A stretch of DNA of 51,721 nt, taken from Streptosporangiaceae bacterium (GTDB lineage Bacteria; Actinomycetota; Actinomycetes; Streptosporangiales; Streptosporangiaceae). Numbering within the stretch: the first letter of the stretch is position 1; every line of letters starts with the position of its first letter. The translations under genes and the position numbers were made by a program. The notes under the pieces are model-generated. The model saw only the letters and a list, made by a program, of their open reading frames with translations. It had not been told where the DNA came from and searched no databases. The DNA lies in assembly GCA_030037785.1 (NCBI GenBank), contig JASHQA010000297.1:1-51721 (forward strand), written 5' to 3'. This document shows, one piece after another, positions 32,135-40,097 of the stretch.

Positions 32135-33747
32135 TGACCGCGGTCCGATCAGACACAGCACGCGCCCTGCCCGCGGTGGTGACGGCGGCCGAGCCGCAGG
32201 ACGGCCCGGTCGGGGTGGCCAGCGTCTCCGCGGCGGACCTGGAAGCGGTGACGGCCGAGTTGGCCGCGTTTCCCGGCGCCCGGCTCGCCGACCTGTTCGC
32301 GGCGCGCGCGGCGGGCTACGAGCCATCGGGGTCTGGCGTGGCCCCCGCCGACGCAGCGGCCCGCCAGGCCCGCACCGCGGACCCGGTGACGCTGCGCGCG
32401 GTCTGGGCGCTCGATCACGACCAGCGCTACCTGATCACCGAAACACCGGTCGGCGGGTCGCGCTACCCGGCGCTGTCGGACATCGCGCCCGCGGCGTTCG
32501 CTGAGGAGTGCGAGATCTACGAGCAGTTCGGCATCCGGCCCGCCGGCGGCAAGCCGCTGAACCGGGTCGCGACGCCGCCACAGCCCGACATCGACCTGCC
32601 GCGCCTCGGCCGCGGGCCGGACGAGCCGCCGCAGGACGTGCACGCGCCGCACGTGGTCGGCGGGCAGGCGTTCGAGTTCCCGTTCGGCCCGGTCCGCCAG
32701 GTCGGGGTGGAGTCGCTCTACTACGGGCTGGTGACCAGCGGTGAGGAACTCGTCGACCTCTACCTGTTTACCTGGCACAAGCACCGGGGCATCGAGTGGC
32801 GCACCCAGGGCCAGACCCCGCAGCAGGCACTCTTCGGTGTCGAGCGGGCGGAGGGTCTCGGCGCGATCGGCAACGGCTGGGCGTTCGCCGCGGCCGCCGA
32901 GTCCGCGCTCGGGCTCGATCCGGGCCCGGCGGTTCGGGCCGTCCGTGGCGTCGCGCTGGAGCTCGAGCGACTGTACAACCACGCTGCCGCGATCGCCGCG
33001 CTGTGCCAGGCCTGCGGGCTGGCGGTCGGCCGCGCAGCGGCGGAGATCGCGCTGGAGCAGCTGCTGCGACTGAACGCCGCGGTGTTCGGGCACCGCTATC
33101 TGTTCAACGTGCTGGCCATCGGCGGCGTGCGGCGTGGGCCGGACGCGACCGCGCTGCGTGCGGGCTTGCCCGCGGCCTACGGGGAACTGCGCCGGGCGGC
33201 TGACGCGCTGCTGGCGACCAACTCCTTCGTGGACCGGCTCGAGGCCACCGGCGTCGTCACGACCGAGGAGGCACGTCGGCTCGGCCTCGTGGGACCGGTC
33301 GCCCGCGCGAGCGGCATCGCCAACGACACCCGGGCTGACCACCCCGGCGCGGGCTCGGCCGCGGCCCGGCCCGCCGTGGCCGACGAAACTGGCGGCGACG
33401 TGCTGGCGCGGCTGAACGTCATGCTGGCCGAGGCGGCCGAGTCGGTGCGGCTCATCGACGCCCACCTGACAACCGATGGCCTGGCGCACGCAGCGGCAGC
33501 TGAGCCGGGCCCGCCGCCGAGGTCCGGCGTCCGGTCGGGACTCGGCTGGGCCGAGTCCTCCAGGGGCGAGTCGCTCGCCTGGGTCGAGCTCGACGAAGCC
33601 GGGCGGATCAGCCGCGCGAGGCTGCGCCCGGCTGCCGTGCGGAACTGGCGTGGCTTCGACGACGCGTGCCGGTCCCAGAACGTCTTCACCGACATCCCGA
33701 TCATCGAGGCCAGCTTCTGGCTGACAGTCGCGGGTACGGCGCGGTGA
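32134..33747 (+). CDS. Ehr2 large subunit, fused NuoC-NuoD/HycE-like, without NiFe ligands
   Basis: This 537-aa protein is longer than the Ehr1 copy because the NuoC-like N-terminal part is fuller. The NuoD/HycE core contains PFGPVRQVGVESLYYGL and LFTWHKHRGIEWR. The NiFe ligand sites are replaced: RAEGLGAIGNGWAF where hydrogenases have RVCGIC, and DIPIIEASFWLTVAG where they have DPCxxC. It therefore belongs to the Ehr type rather than to hydrogenases. Start ATG 32134 overlaps the previous stop; GTG 32131 is one codon earlier. Confidence 0.85.
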   Translation: MTAVRSDTARALPAVVTAAEPQDGPVGVASVSAADLEAVTAELAAFPGARLADLFAARAAGYEPSGSGVAPADAAARQARTADPVTLRAVWALDHDQRYLITETPVGGSRYPALSDIAPAAFAEECEIYEQFGIRPAGGKPLNRVATPPQPDIDLPRLGRGPDEPPQDVHAPHVVGGQAFEFPFGPVRQVGVESLYYGLVTSGEELVDLYLFTWHKHRGIEWRTQGQTPQQALFGVERAEGLGAIGNGWAFAAAAESALGLDPGPAVRAVRGVALELERLYNHAAAIAALCQACGLAVGRAAAEIALEQLLRLNAAVFGHRYLFNVLAIGGVRRGPDATALRAGLPAAYGELRRAADALLATNSFVDRLEATGVVTTEEARRLGLVGPVARASGIANDTRADHPGAGSAAARPAVADETGGDVLARLNVMLAEAAESVRLIDAHLTTDGLAHAAAAEPGPPPRSGVRSGLGWAESSRGESLAWVELDEAGRISRARLRPAAVRNWRGFDDACRSQNVFTDIPIIEASFWLTVAGTAR

Positions 33748-33770
33748 CGGTCCAGAAGGAGAGGTTTGCC

Positions 33771-34112
33771 TTGCCACTGTGGTTCGTCCGGGGTCTGCGC
33801 CGCGGAGTGGTCACGACCCGGTACCCAGCCCGGCCCGATCCGTCGGCGCGCGCGCTGCCGACCCCGCCGGTCTTCCGGCCGCACGCCCTCACCCGCGACA
33901 TCGCCAACAGCCTGGTCGTGATCTGCCCGAGCCGGGCGCTCGCCCGAGACGGCGACACGCTGGTCTTCGACGTCGGCGCGTGCACCGGCTGCGGCCGGTG
34001 CACGCAGCACGCGCCGGACGCGGCGCGAAGCAGCGGGGTGTTCGAGCTCGCCGCGACGACCAGGACGGCGCTGGTGAAGCGCATCCCGCTCGCCGGGGAG
34101 GTGAGCCGGTGA
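33771..34112 (+). CDS. Ehr2 ferredoxin-like subunit, HyfH/NuoI-type
   Basis: This 113-aa protein has one [4Fe-4S] set, VICPSRA plus CTGCGRC near residues 70-76. The N-terminus LWFVRGLRRGVVTTRYPARP matches the start of the Ehr1 fusion at 7101. The ORF track begins at 33666, inside the large-subunit gene; AAGGAGAGG seven bases before TTG 33771 picks the start. In Ehr1 the equivalent protein is fused to the NuoB-like subunit. Its stop overlaps the next GTG by 4 nt. Confidence 0.82.
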   Translation: MPLWFVRGLRRGVVTTRYPARPDPSARALPTPPVFRPHALTRDIANSLVVICPSRALARDGDTLVFDVGACTGCGRCTQHAPDAARSSGVFELAATTRTALVKRIPLAGEVSR

Positions 34113-34636
34113 CTGCCGCGCCCGATCTGCCGCACCTGGCTACCCCGGCAACCGCCGAGACGGCAGCCGCGGACGACCTGCGTCGCGCGATCAACCGCCA
34201 GTTCGGCCGCAGCCTGCACATCCGGACCCTCGACACCGGCTCGTGCGCGGCGTGTGAGCAGGAGATCCGGATGCTGGCCGCGCCGCACTACGACCTGCAC
34301 CGGCTCGGGCTGTTCTTCACGCCCGCACCGCGGCACGCGGACCTGCTGCTGGTGACCGGGCCGATGCTGCGGGCGTTCGCGACCGCCGCGCGCAAGACCT
34401 ACGACGCCATGCCCGCGCCGAAGCTGGTGGTGGCCACCGGCGCGTGCGCGCTCGGCGGCGTCTACCAGCCCGACGCGTTCAGCCACGGCTCGGTCGAGCA
34501 GGTCCTGCCCGTCGACGTGTGGATACCCGGCTGCCCGCCGAGTCCGCTCGCGCTGCTGCAGGGGCTGCTGGTCGCGGTGGGCAGGCTGGCGGAGCAGGCT
34601 GGCGGCCAGAGCTTCGTCGCAGCGGGCTCGGCATGA
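34109..34636 (+). CDS. Ehr2 NuoB/HyfI-like subunit with intact cluster ligands
   Basis: This 175-aa protein is of the NuoB/HyfI family with all four ligands of the N2-type [4Fe-4S] cluster: DTGSCAACEQEI, ATGACALGG and WIPGCPPSP. It should carry electrons to the interface with the large subunit. This contrasts with the Ehr1 homologue, where each of these cysteines is replaced. GTG 34109 overlaps the ferredoxin stop, and its stop overlaps the HyfB-like start (ATGA). Confidence 0.87.
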   Translation: MTAAPDLPHLATPATAETAAADDLRRAINRQFGRSLHIRTLDTGSCAACEQEIRMLAAPHYDLHRLGLFFTPAPRHADLLLVTGPMLRAFATAARKTYDAMPAPKLVVATGACALGGVYQPDAFSHGSVEQVLPVDVWIPGCPPSPLALLQGLLVAVGRLAEQAGGQSFVAAGSA

Positions 34637-36693
34637 CCGCGCTGATCCTGTTCGCCGTCGCGGCCGGGTCGTGGGCGGCAGCCGCCCTGGCTGGCCTGCT
34701 GTCGGCGGCGAGTAGTGCGGTGCTGCGAGTGGGCTGCGGGCTATCCGTGCTGGGCGGCGCGGTCGCGCTGGCCGGCGGCGTCGCGGCTTTGGTGGCGCCC
34801 GAGTCCCGGCTGGTCTCGCCCGGCGGATCCCCGGTGGTCGGCACGCTGCAGCTGCAGTCGACCAGCCTGTCCGGCGTGTTCGCGGTGCTGCTCGGCGTCG
34901 TTGCGGTCGGCATCGGCCTGTACCTGCCTCGTTCCCGGAACTATGCATCAGCCGGACGGCCTGGGGACGACCATCCGGATCCCCCTGCCTCCGGGGGGAC
35001 TGGGGTATACCTGTGCGCGTACAACCTCGCGCTGCTGGCCAGCCTCGCCGTGCTGGCGGCCGGGGGCGTGCTGACGTTCCTGGTCGCGTGGGAGTCCATG
35101 GCACTGCTGTGCTATGCGCTGATCCTGCATCGGCCGCGCGACCGCAAGGTCGCGAGCGGCGCGTTCTGGTTCCTCGCGCTGTCCGAGGTGGGCTTCGTGC
35201 TGATCGTGGCTGCGTTCGTCATCCTCGTGACGCAGACGCACACCATGGACCTCGGGCTGATCGCGGCGCGCGCACCGGGGGTGCCGGGCGCCTGGCGGGA
35301 CACCGCCTACCTGCTGGCGCTCGCCGGGTTCGGGTTCAAGGCGGGCCTGGTGCCGTTGCACGTCTGGCTCCCGGCCGCGCACCCGGTGGCGCCGGCGGAC
35401 GGATCGGCGCTGCTGTCGGGCGTCATCACCAAGCTGGGCGTGTACGGCATCGCGCTGTTCGCGTTCCGGCTGCTGCCCGAGGGTCCGGCTTGGCGCGGCA
35501 TCGTCACGATGGCCGCTGGCGCGCTCACCGCTGCCATCGGCATCCTGTACGCGCTGGGGGAGCGGGACATCAAGCGGTTCCTCGCGTACTCGACGATCGA
35601 GAACGTCGGCATCATCGTGACCGCGCTGGGCGCGGCGATGACCTTCCTCGCCTACGGCCAGCGGGCGCTGTGGGCGTTTCTGCTGCTGGCGGGGCTGTAC
35701 CACGTGCTCAACCACGGCACGTACAAGACGCTGCTGTTCCTTGAGGCCGGGGTGACCGAGCACGCGGCCGGGACCCGCGACATGGACCGGCTCGGCGGGC
35801 TGGCGCGGCTCATGCCGCGGTCCGGGCTGATCGCGTTCGTGGGCACGCTCGGCATCGCCGCGCTGCCGCCGCTGAACGGATTCGTCAGCGAGTGGCTGAT
35901 CTTCCAGGGCCTGTTCCAGGGCTTCCGGACCGGGAGCCACCTGGTGGCCATCCTGATCGTGCTCGCGGCCGGCACCCTGGGGCTGACCGGCGGGCTCGCG
36001 ATCTACGCGTTCGTGCGCGGCTACGGCATCCCTTATCTCGGCATGCCGCGCACCCGGCAGGCCGCTGCGGCCAGCGAGCGCGGCCAGCCGGTCGCCGGGC
36101 CGGCCGTGCTCGCGACCGCGTGCGTGGCGCTCGCGGTGGGTGCGCCGGTGCTGCTGGCCGGGCTGGCCACGGCGGTGCGCGCCACCACCGGGGTGGTGCT
36201 GCGGCCGGTGCTGCTGCCCGGCAAGCTGACCGTCATCCCGGCGCACCTGAACTTCGCCGGATTCTCGCCCACCTATCTGGCGGTCTTCCTCGTCGCGGTG
36301 ACGGTCGTGCCGGTGCTCATCTACCTGGCCGGGCGGCCGCGCGGAGCGTCGGTCGTGGTGCCGGTGTGGGACGGCGGCATGCTCGCGTTCCGGCCGCGGA
36401 TGCAGTACTCGGCGATGACGTTCTCGGCGCCGACGCGGGTCACCTTCGACGCGCTGTACCGGCCGTCGGTGTCCGTGCAGCGAGCCTCCGACGACCCGGC
36501 GGGCCGGTCCGGGCCGGTGCACTACGAGGCGGAGGTCACGCCGGTCTTCGAGCGCTACCTGTACCGGCCGGTGATCCGGGCCATCGAGTGGCTGGCCGAC
36601 TTCATCCGGCCACTGCAGTCGGGCGATGTCAACCTGTACTTGCTGTACGTCTTCATCGCGGTGCTGGTGGCCTATCTGATCGCGGCGGTGTAA
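34633..36693 (+). CDS. Ehr2 large antiporter-like subunit, HyfB-type
   Basis: This 686-aa protein has about 16 helices. Ion-path residues are the Glu in FLVAWESMALLCYALI, the Lys in GFGFKAGLVPLHVWLPAAH and AYSTIENVGIIV. The tail YLYRPVIRAIEWLADFIRP precedes a last helix, as in the Ehr1 copy. It is the final gene of the Ehr2 operon and converges on the second MutS-like pair with only 33 nt between stops and no clear terminator hairpin. Confidence 0.87.
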   Translation: MTALILFAVAAGSWAAAALAGLLSAASSAVLRVGCGLSVLGGAVALAGGVAALVAPESRLVSPGGSPVVGTLQLQSTSLSGVFAVLLGVVAVGIGLYLPRSRNYASAGRPGDDHPDPPASGGTGVYLCAYNLALLASLAVLAAGGVLTFLVAWESMALLCYALILHRPRDRKVASGAFWFLALSEVGFVLIVAAFVILVTQTHTMDLGLIAARAPGVPGAWRDTAYLLALAGFGFKAGLVPLHVWLPAAHPVAPADGSALLSGVITKLGVYGIALFAFRLLPEGPAWRGIVTMAAGALTAAIGILYALGERDIKRFLAYSTIENVGIIVTALGAAMTFLAYGQRALWAFLLLAGLYHVLNHGTYKTLLFLEAGVTEHAAGTRDMDRLGGLARLMPRSGLIAFVGTLGIAALPPLNGFVSEWLIFQGLFQGFRTGSHLVAILIVLAAGTLGLTGGLAIYAFVRGYGIPYLGMPRTRQAAAASERGQPVAGPAVLATACVALAVGAPVLLAGLATAVRATTGVVLRPVLLPGKLTVIPAHLNFAGFSPTYLAVFLVAVTVVPVLIYLAGRPRGASVVVPVWDGGMLAFRPRMQYSAMTFSAPTRVTFDALYRPSVSVQRASDDPAGRSGPVHYEAEVTPVFERYLYRPVIRAIEWLADFIRPLQSGDVNLYLLYVFIAVLVAYLIAAV

Positions 36694-36726
36694 CGCGCGG
36701 TCCGGTCGAGCAGGCCGGTCAGCCGG

Positions 36727-38280
36727 TCAGCCGGTCGGTGCCTGCTCGCCCTCGCCGAGCCAGCCGCCGATCCGGTCGTAGATGTCCTGGCCGAAGCTGG
36801 TGGGCAGCGGCTCGGCGACCTCGAGCCGGAAGGTCCGCTGCCCGTCGGGCTGGCGCGGCGCGCGCAGGAACAGCGTGTGGTCCGGCCGCTCGCGGCGGAA
36901 GCTGTCGGCGAAGTCGAACTGATGCGTGACGAAGCACACCCGGATGCCGGCCTGCAGCAACGCCCGCACCACCTGGCGGCCGATCTCCGACCCCTCCTGC
37001 TCGTTGGTCGCCGCAAACGACTCGTTGAACAGCATCATGCAGTCCGGGCCCAGGTGGTCGGCGATGCGGCTCATCCGGGTGAGTTCCTCGTCGAGGCGGC
37101 CGCTGACCATCGAGGCGTCTTCCTCGCGGATGAAGTGCGTGAACACCTGCCTGCAGAGACCGGACCGGAACGCGCGGGCGGTGACGAACATCCCGGCCTG
37201 CAGCATCAGCTGGGCCACGCCGACGCTGCGGAGAAACGTCGACTTCCCGCCCGAACTGGCGCCGGTGATGACGACGAGGGGCCTGCCGTCGGCGTCGGCG
37301 TCGTTGCCGACGACCCGGTCGATCCGCAGTGCCAGGCTGGTGTCGCGCAGGTCCGCGCAGGTCAGCTCCGGTCCGGCTGGCGGGTTGCCGGCTGGCGGGT
37401 TGTCGGCTGGCGGGTTGCCGCCGGGGACGGGGAAGGTCACCGGCACACCTCGCGCGGTCAGCTCGTCGTGCAGGCTGAGGCAGCTCACGTAGAACCCGAG
37501 CTCGGCCTGCAGCATCGTGAAGTAGCTGGTGACGTGGTCGGCGGAGCGCGCGGCCGCGTTGGCGACCAGGTTGATGCCGCGCGCGGTCAGGTCCGCCAGC
37601 GCCTGGGCGCCCGCCTCGTCGCGCGGGTGCAGCGTGAACGAGTAGACCGACCGCGGCTCGATGCCCACGCGTTCCTTCCAGCCGCGCCGCGTGCTCCCGG
37701 AACGCAGGACGTACTTGATGCCGCTGTTGTCGCGGTCGAGCTGCGCGCTGATCGGCACTCCGTCGCGGAATCTGAGCTGACGCAGGTGCCCGGCGATGGT
37801 CTCGAAGTACTCGTCGTCCAGATCTCGCTGCAGGCTGCTGAACAGCGCGGTCAGCCCGGCAGAGCGGACCGAGCCCGCGTGCTCGTCGGCGAGGCGGCGC
37901 AACTGCCGGAGCCTGGCGACCAGGACGTCGAGCTGGTTCACGGCGCCGGACAGGATGGTGGACGGGTTCCGCGAGGAAAAGAACCCCCAGACCCCGCGCT
38001 TGTCCCGCAGCGCGCCGACCGCGATGTCGTACATCTGCCGGATGACGTCGGGGTTGGCGATGCAGTCGGCGAGGATCTGCTGCCGGTAGCGGATCACCGC
38101 TTCGTCGGCGACGCTGGTCAGCAGCACCCGCGTCGAGACGTCCCGGCGGAACTTGTCGCCGCCCGCCATCGCCGTCAGCAGCGTGCCGAGCTCGAGATCC
38201 TGGATCAGGTCCGCGTGGTCGGCTGGCAGCTCTGCCGTGAAGTCGAAGTCGGCAGCCGGGTACAGCAGGTGCGCCTTCAC
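36727..38280 (-). CDS. MutS-like ATPase, B-type, pair 2
   Basis: This 517-aa protein has MutS lever helices plus ATPase, without a mismatch-recognition domain: P-loop GASSGGKSTFLRSVG, Walker B CMMLFNESFAATNE with Asn for Asp, H-loop VCFVTHQFDFAD. It contains a Pro/Asn/Gly repeat (GNPPADNPPAG) from a 15-bp tandem repeat, absent from the pair 1 copy. GTG 38280 overlaps the A-type stop by 4 nt. It is paralogous to 15940-17574. Confidence 0.82.
   Translation of the reverse strand: MKAHLLYPAADFDFTAELPADHADLIQDLELGTLLTAMAGGDKFRRDVSTRVLLTSVADEAVIRYRQQILADCIANPDVIRQMYDIAVGALRDKRGVWGFFSSRNPSTILSGAVNQLDVLVARLRQLRRLADEHAGSVRSAGLTALFSSLQRDLDDEYFETIAGHLRQLRFRDGVPISAQLDRDNSGIKYVLRSGSTRRGWKERVGIEPRSVYSFTLHPRDEAGAQALADLTARGINLVANAAARSADHVTSYFTMLQAELGFYVSCLSLHDELTARGVPVTFPVPGGNPPADNPPAGNPPAGPELTCADLRDTSLALRIDRVVGNDADADGRPLVVITGASSGGKSTFLRSVGVAQLMLQAGMFVTARAFRSGLCRQVFTHFIREEDASMVSGRLDEELTRMSRIADHLGPDCMMLFNESFAATNEQEGSEIGRQVVRALLQAGIRVCFVTHQFDFADSFRRERPDHTLFLRAPRQPDGQRTFRLEVAEPLPTSFGQDIYDRIGGWLGEGEQAPTG
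37376..37420. repeat. 15-bp tandem repeat, three units, inside MutS-like B gene
   Basis: Three units of GGCTGGCGGGTTGYC stand head to tail, in frame with the gene (5 codons per unit), and encode NPPAG/NPPAD on the minus strand. In-frame length change by slippage is possible without breaking the gene. Confidence 0.75.
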
Positions 38281-39857
38281 GGGTTCAGCCGCCGGGTTAG
38301 CTGCTCGTAGGTCACCCCGTGCTTGGCCGCGATCGCGAGCGCGTAGGCCAGCCCGTCAGCCGGCTTGCGCACGACCTTGTACGTTCGCTCGGCCGGGTTG
38401 TCCGGCACGACGGTGCTGGCCATGCTCACCACGCTTGGCCCGTACGCAGCCAGCTCGTCGACGAACGTCACGTACACGCACAGCACGTCGTCGGCGACGA
38501 CCTTCGCGAGCACCTTTCCGCCGAGGAACCGGGCGTCGCTGAGGGTGGTCGAGGCGAAGATCTCGTTCATGATCACGATGCTGGCGGGCGTGGCGGCTAG
38601 CAGGGTCCGCTGGATCCGAAGCAGGTCGTCCTCCAGCTTGCCGGTCTGATTGGCGATGTCCTCCTCCCGCTCGAAGTGGGTGAGGATCTGGTCGCACAGG
38701 AACAGCCGGGCCGCGCTGCCCGGCACCGGGCAGCCCACCGCGACCAGGTGGTGCAGCTGGCCGAAGGTGCGGGCGAACGTGGTCTTCCCCCCCTGGTTGG
38801 GACCGGACACGACGATGACGCGCTCCGGCCCGGCGAGGTGGAATTCGTTGGTAACGATCGCGCTGTGGGCCGCGGTCAGCTTGGCCGCGAGCGCGATGTC
38901 AAAGGTGTCTTCGGCGAAGATGTCCTTGCCGCCCGCAGCGAGCTCGGGGTAGCAGAAACGCAGCCCGGCCGCCTGCAGCGGCCGGATGTAGCCGAGGTAG
39001 GCGAGGTAGAACTGCAGCTCGCGGTCGAATCGGTCGACGACCGCGTCCACGAAGCCGGCGTGATTCCGGCAGAACAGCGCCAGTGCACCGAACTCAGCGG
39101 GGAACAGCCGCGCTACCAGCTCGACGATCTGCGCGCCTACCCCGGTCATGCCGGGCCACACTCGGTATGGCACCCGGTAGTCATTCGCCTCGCCCTGCGC
39201 GAACCGCGCGAACGTCTCCTCGATCTCGGCGCTGTAATCCGGCTCGCCGTCGTAGCGGCTCACCTCAACCCGCGGGCCCCTGATCCGCACCAGGTAGCTG
39301 ACCTGGCCGAGTTCCTTCTTGCAGGCCGCCGTGTCCGCGGCGAGCCGCGCGAACGCGGCGGATTCGGCGTAGCTGGTCAGGTAGTCGCGGAAGGCCAGCA
39401 GCCCTCGCGAGGCGATCGGCAACGTGGTCAGGCTCGCGGCGAGCGCGCCGACCGCGTCGCAGTAGATCGCTGCCGCGTCGAGGAACCAGCCCTGCTGCTG
39501 CTGCGCCGAGCGCATCTTGGCCAGCTCCCGCACGTGCACCCGGACGTCTCGCATCCGGCCGCCGAACACGTCGACGGCAGCGAGCAGGTCCGGGTTCGCG
39601 AGATCGCGGAAGATCTCGTGCCGGTACCGGAGCGTGCCGGTGTCCCTGACTCGCCGGTGCAGCACCCGGCTGATCAGCTCGCGCTGCTCCCGGTCGCCGG
39701 CGACCGCCGCGATGACCTGGTCGAGGTTGAGATCGGAGACGAATTCCTGATCAGCGGTGTCGACGCCCGGCAGCGCTCCGTCCGGCTCAGCGGACAGCAG
39801 GCTGGTGAAGGCGGGCTGGGGCGCCAGCACACCCGGATCGGTGCGCTCTGCGGTCAT
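38277..39857 (-). CDS. MutS-like ATPase, A-type, pair 2, under a fluoride riboswitch
   Basis: This 526-aa protein is paralogous to 17574-19196: DLNLDQVIAAVAG near the start, P-loop GPNQGGKTTFARTFG, Walker B SIVIMNEIFASTT with Asn-Glu, and no histidine in the H-loop (VYVTFVDELA). The ORF track extends to 40343, but ATG 39857 follows AGGAG by 5 nt and the upstream stretch is the riboswitch and promoter. It is expected to pair with the B-type product. Duplicated along with the Ehr complexes, it looks like a fixed partner of this island rather than a housekeeping repair protein. Confidence 0.83.
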   Translation of the reverse strand: MTAERTDPGVLAPQPAFTSLLSAEPDGALPGVDTADQEFVSDLNLDQVIAAVAGDREQRELISRVLHRRVRDTGTLRYRHEIFRDLANPDLLAAVDVFGGRMRDVRVHVRELAKMRSAQQQQGWFLDAAAIYCDAVGALAASLTTLPIASRGLLAFRDYLTSYAESAAFARLAADTAACKKELGQVSYLVRIRGPRVEVSRYDGEPDYSAEIEETFARFAQGEANDYRVPYRVWPGMTGVGAQIVELVARLFPAEFGALALFCRNHAGFVDAVVDRFDRELQFYLAYLGYIRPLQAAGLRFCYPELAAGGKDIFAEDTFDIALAAKLTAAHSAIVTNEFHLAGPERVIVVSGPNQGGKTTFARTFGQLHHLVAVGCPVPGSAARLFLCDQILTHFEREEDIANQTGKLEDDLLRIQRTLLAATPASIVIMNEIFASTTLSDARFLGGKVLAKVVADDVLCVYVTFVDELAAYGPSVVSMASTVVPDNPAERTYKVVRKPADGLAYALAIAAKHGVTYEQLTRRLNP

Positions 39858-39860
39858 GCG

Positions 39861-39938
39861 TGCTCCTGTCCTCGCCTCGCGGCGGTCGTCAGGAGCCATT
39901 AGCCATCGCTGGCGGTCGCGCGGACGAGCCCCATCGCC
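39861..39938 (-). promoter_or_regulatory. Fluoride riboswitch (crcB RNA), classical type, before MutS-like pair 2
   Basis: On the minus strand: P1 GGCG/CGUC around AU-GGGGCU; P2 GCC-AGCGAU-GGC; then UAAU-GGCUCC-U. GGGGCU pairs with GGCUCC. GCTCCTG pairs perfectly with CAGGAGC and hides AGGAG before ATG 39857. A TAAACT -10 box is upstream. Confidence 0.82.
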
Positions 39939-40023
39939 TTCGCGCAGTTTACCGGCAGGTCCGCGGGCGCGGCGATCCGTCCGGCTCTCGCCAGCGAGCC
40001 GCGGGCGGTGCAAAGAAGGCGTG

Positions 40024-40071
40024 AAGATCGCCGGGGACGTCGTTAAGAACGTATCAAGATCGCCGGGAACT
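40024..40071 (+). promoter_or_regulatory. Two direct repeats AAGATCGCCGGG before sensor kinase gene
   Basis: AAGATCGCCGGGGAC (40024) and AAGATCGCCGGGAAC (40056) are 32 nt apart, about three helix turns, on the same DNA face. Direct repeats of this kind are typical for OmpR-family regulators, so the KdpE-like product of 42010 may bind here and control its own operon. This is inference. Confidence 0.45.
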
Positions 40072-40097
40072 GGCTGGTCAGGAGCGAAGCTGGGAAC

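Noticed and set aside
34948-36522. Minus-strand ORF of 524 aa inside the HyfB-like gene of Ehr2
   Set aside because: Shadow of a gene with intact antiporter motifs; composition is typical of high-GC antisense frames.
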